DNA of 5,925 nt from positions 1 through 5,925 of the forward strand of contig CAIZGT010000505.1 of NCBI GenBank assembly GCA_903932545.1, written 5' to 3'. This stretch comes from an uncultured Rhodospirillales bacterium (GTDB lineage Bacteria; Pseudomonadota; Alphaproteobacteria; Acetobacterales; Acetobacteraceae). The position numbers and the translations under genes are program-made. The notes under the pieces are model-generated. The model did not search any database, had not been told where the DNA came from, and worked only from the letters and a program-made list of their open reading frames with translations. Each line of letters opens with the position of its first letter. The stretch's first letter is position 1. This document shows positions 5,704-5,925 of the stretch, piece by piece.

Positions 5704-5925
5704 TCAATCCTCGGCAGGTTTTGGCTGCACAAACCCTGCGGCGATGATCGACACTTCGTAAAGCAAGATCAACGGCACGGCCAAGCCGACTTGGGTGATC
5801 ACATCGGGCGGTGCGAGAATGGCGGCGACGATGAAGTTGCCGACGATGGCATAGCGGCGATATTTGCGCAGGCCGCTGGCGGTGACGATGCCGACTTTGG
5901 CGAGCAGCGACAGCGCCACCGGGAG
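5704..5925 (-). CDS. tatC: TatC, twin-arginine translocase subunit (C-terminal part; 5' end outside window)
   Basis: The last 73 codons of tatC, open to the window's right edge. TatC is the polytopic inner-membrane core that recognises twin-arginine signal peptides and, with TatA and TatB, exports folded proteins. The fragment matches the end of the family: the end of helix 4 (LPVALSLLAKVGIV), the loop GLRKYRRYAIVG, helix 5 leading into the conserved APPDVITQ, then helix 6 (LAVPLILLYEVSIIAAGF) and a short acidic tail ending PAED. A GTG at 5919 is internal to the protein and not its start, since the frame continues as Leu-Pro to the edge. tatC upstream of serS on the same strand is common in alphaproteobacteria. 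The stop is followed within 7 bases by the palindromic element. Confidence 0.96.
   Translation of the reverse strand, partial: LPVALSLLAKVGIVTASGLRKYRRYAIVGNFIVAAILAPPDVITQVGLAVPLILLYEVSIIAAGFVQPKPAED

Noticed and set aside
4951..5761. Two long + strand open frames (228 and 245 residues) opposite serS and the tatC spacer
   Set aside because: They are mirror frames of serS codons with low-complexity Gly/Arg/Ala content, and one runs through the palindromic spacer into tatC. No motif or ribosome binding site supports them.
1..5925. A hidden defence system, mobile island or biosynthetic cluster
   Set aside because: All sizeable genes belong to housekeeping or common families. There is no integrase, transposase, toxin-antitoxin pair, reverse transcriptase, nuclease or cluster of unknown genes.

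Overview
The window looks like ordinary chromosomal sequence from a GC-rich alphaproteobacterium. A Rhodospirillales/Acetobacteraceae-type organism is a reasonable guess, resting on the tatC-serS pairing, the YajC N-terminus (MFISTAYAQ) and a DUF815 ATPase divergent from yajC. The exact genus cannot be read from the sequence. Eight coding regions are supported. I see no rRNA, tRNA, CRISPR array, insertion sequence, phage gene or defence gene.

Layout, left to right. (1) Positions 1-102 are the last 33 codons of an unidentified + strand gene. It converges on yajC across a perfect bidirectional hairpin terminator (125-154). (2) yajC (172-519, -) and a DUF815 AAA+ ATPase gene (609-1460, +) diverge from an 89-base spacer that carries a good sigma70-like promoter for yajC. 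secD and secF, the usual partners downstream of yajC, are absent here. (3) The DUF815 gene overlaps by ATGA with a short single-module FUSC-family membrane protein (1457-2530). (4) Convergent to it is a PEP-CTERM surface/secreted protein gene (2567-3133, -). It has kept its C-terminal sorting signal but shows no signal peptide in any frame. Upstream of it is an AT-rich island (3134-3341) with a 17-base palindrome. (5) A minus-strand block runs tatC (3' end, 5704-5925), serS (4303-5577), beta-carbonic anhydrase (3659-4306), single-domain rhodanese (3342-3662). The last three genes are joined by 4-base ATGA overlaps. tatC and serS are separated by 126 bases containing a large nested palindrome built from four alternating copies of GGTGGGTT/AACCCACC.

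Functionally, tatC (Tat translocase) and yajC (Sec accessory) concern protein export, serS charges tRNA-Ser, and the carbonic anhydrase interconverts CO2 and bicarbonate. The rhodanese probably handles sulfane sulfur. The FUSC protein is a putative inner-membrane exporter subunit. The block from tatC to the rhodanese is probably one transcription unit, with the palindrome as a possible processing or attenuation point between tatC and serS.

I found no convincing new multigene system. The items most worth a second look are the nested palindrome at 5613-5697, the leaderless PEP-CTERM gene with its AT-rich upstream palindrome, and the serS-carbonic anhydrase-rhodanese coupling.
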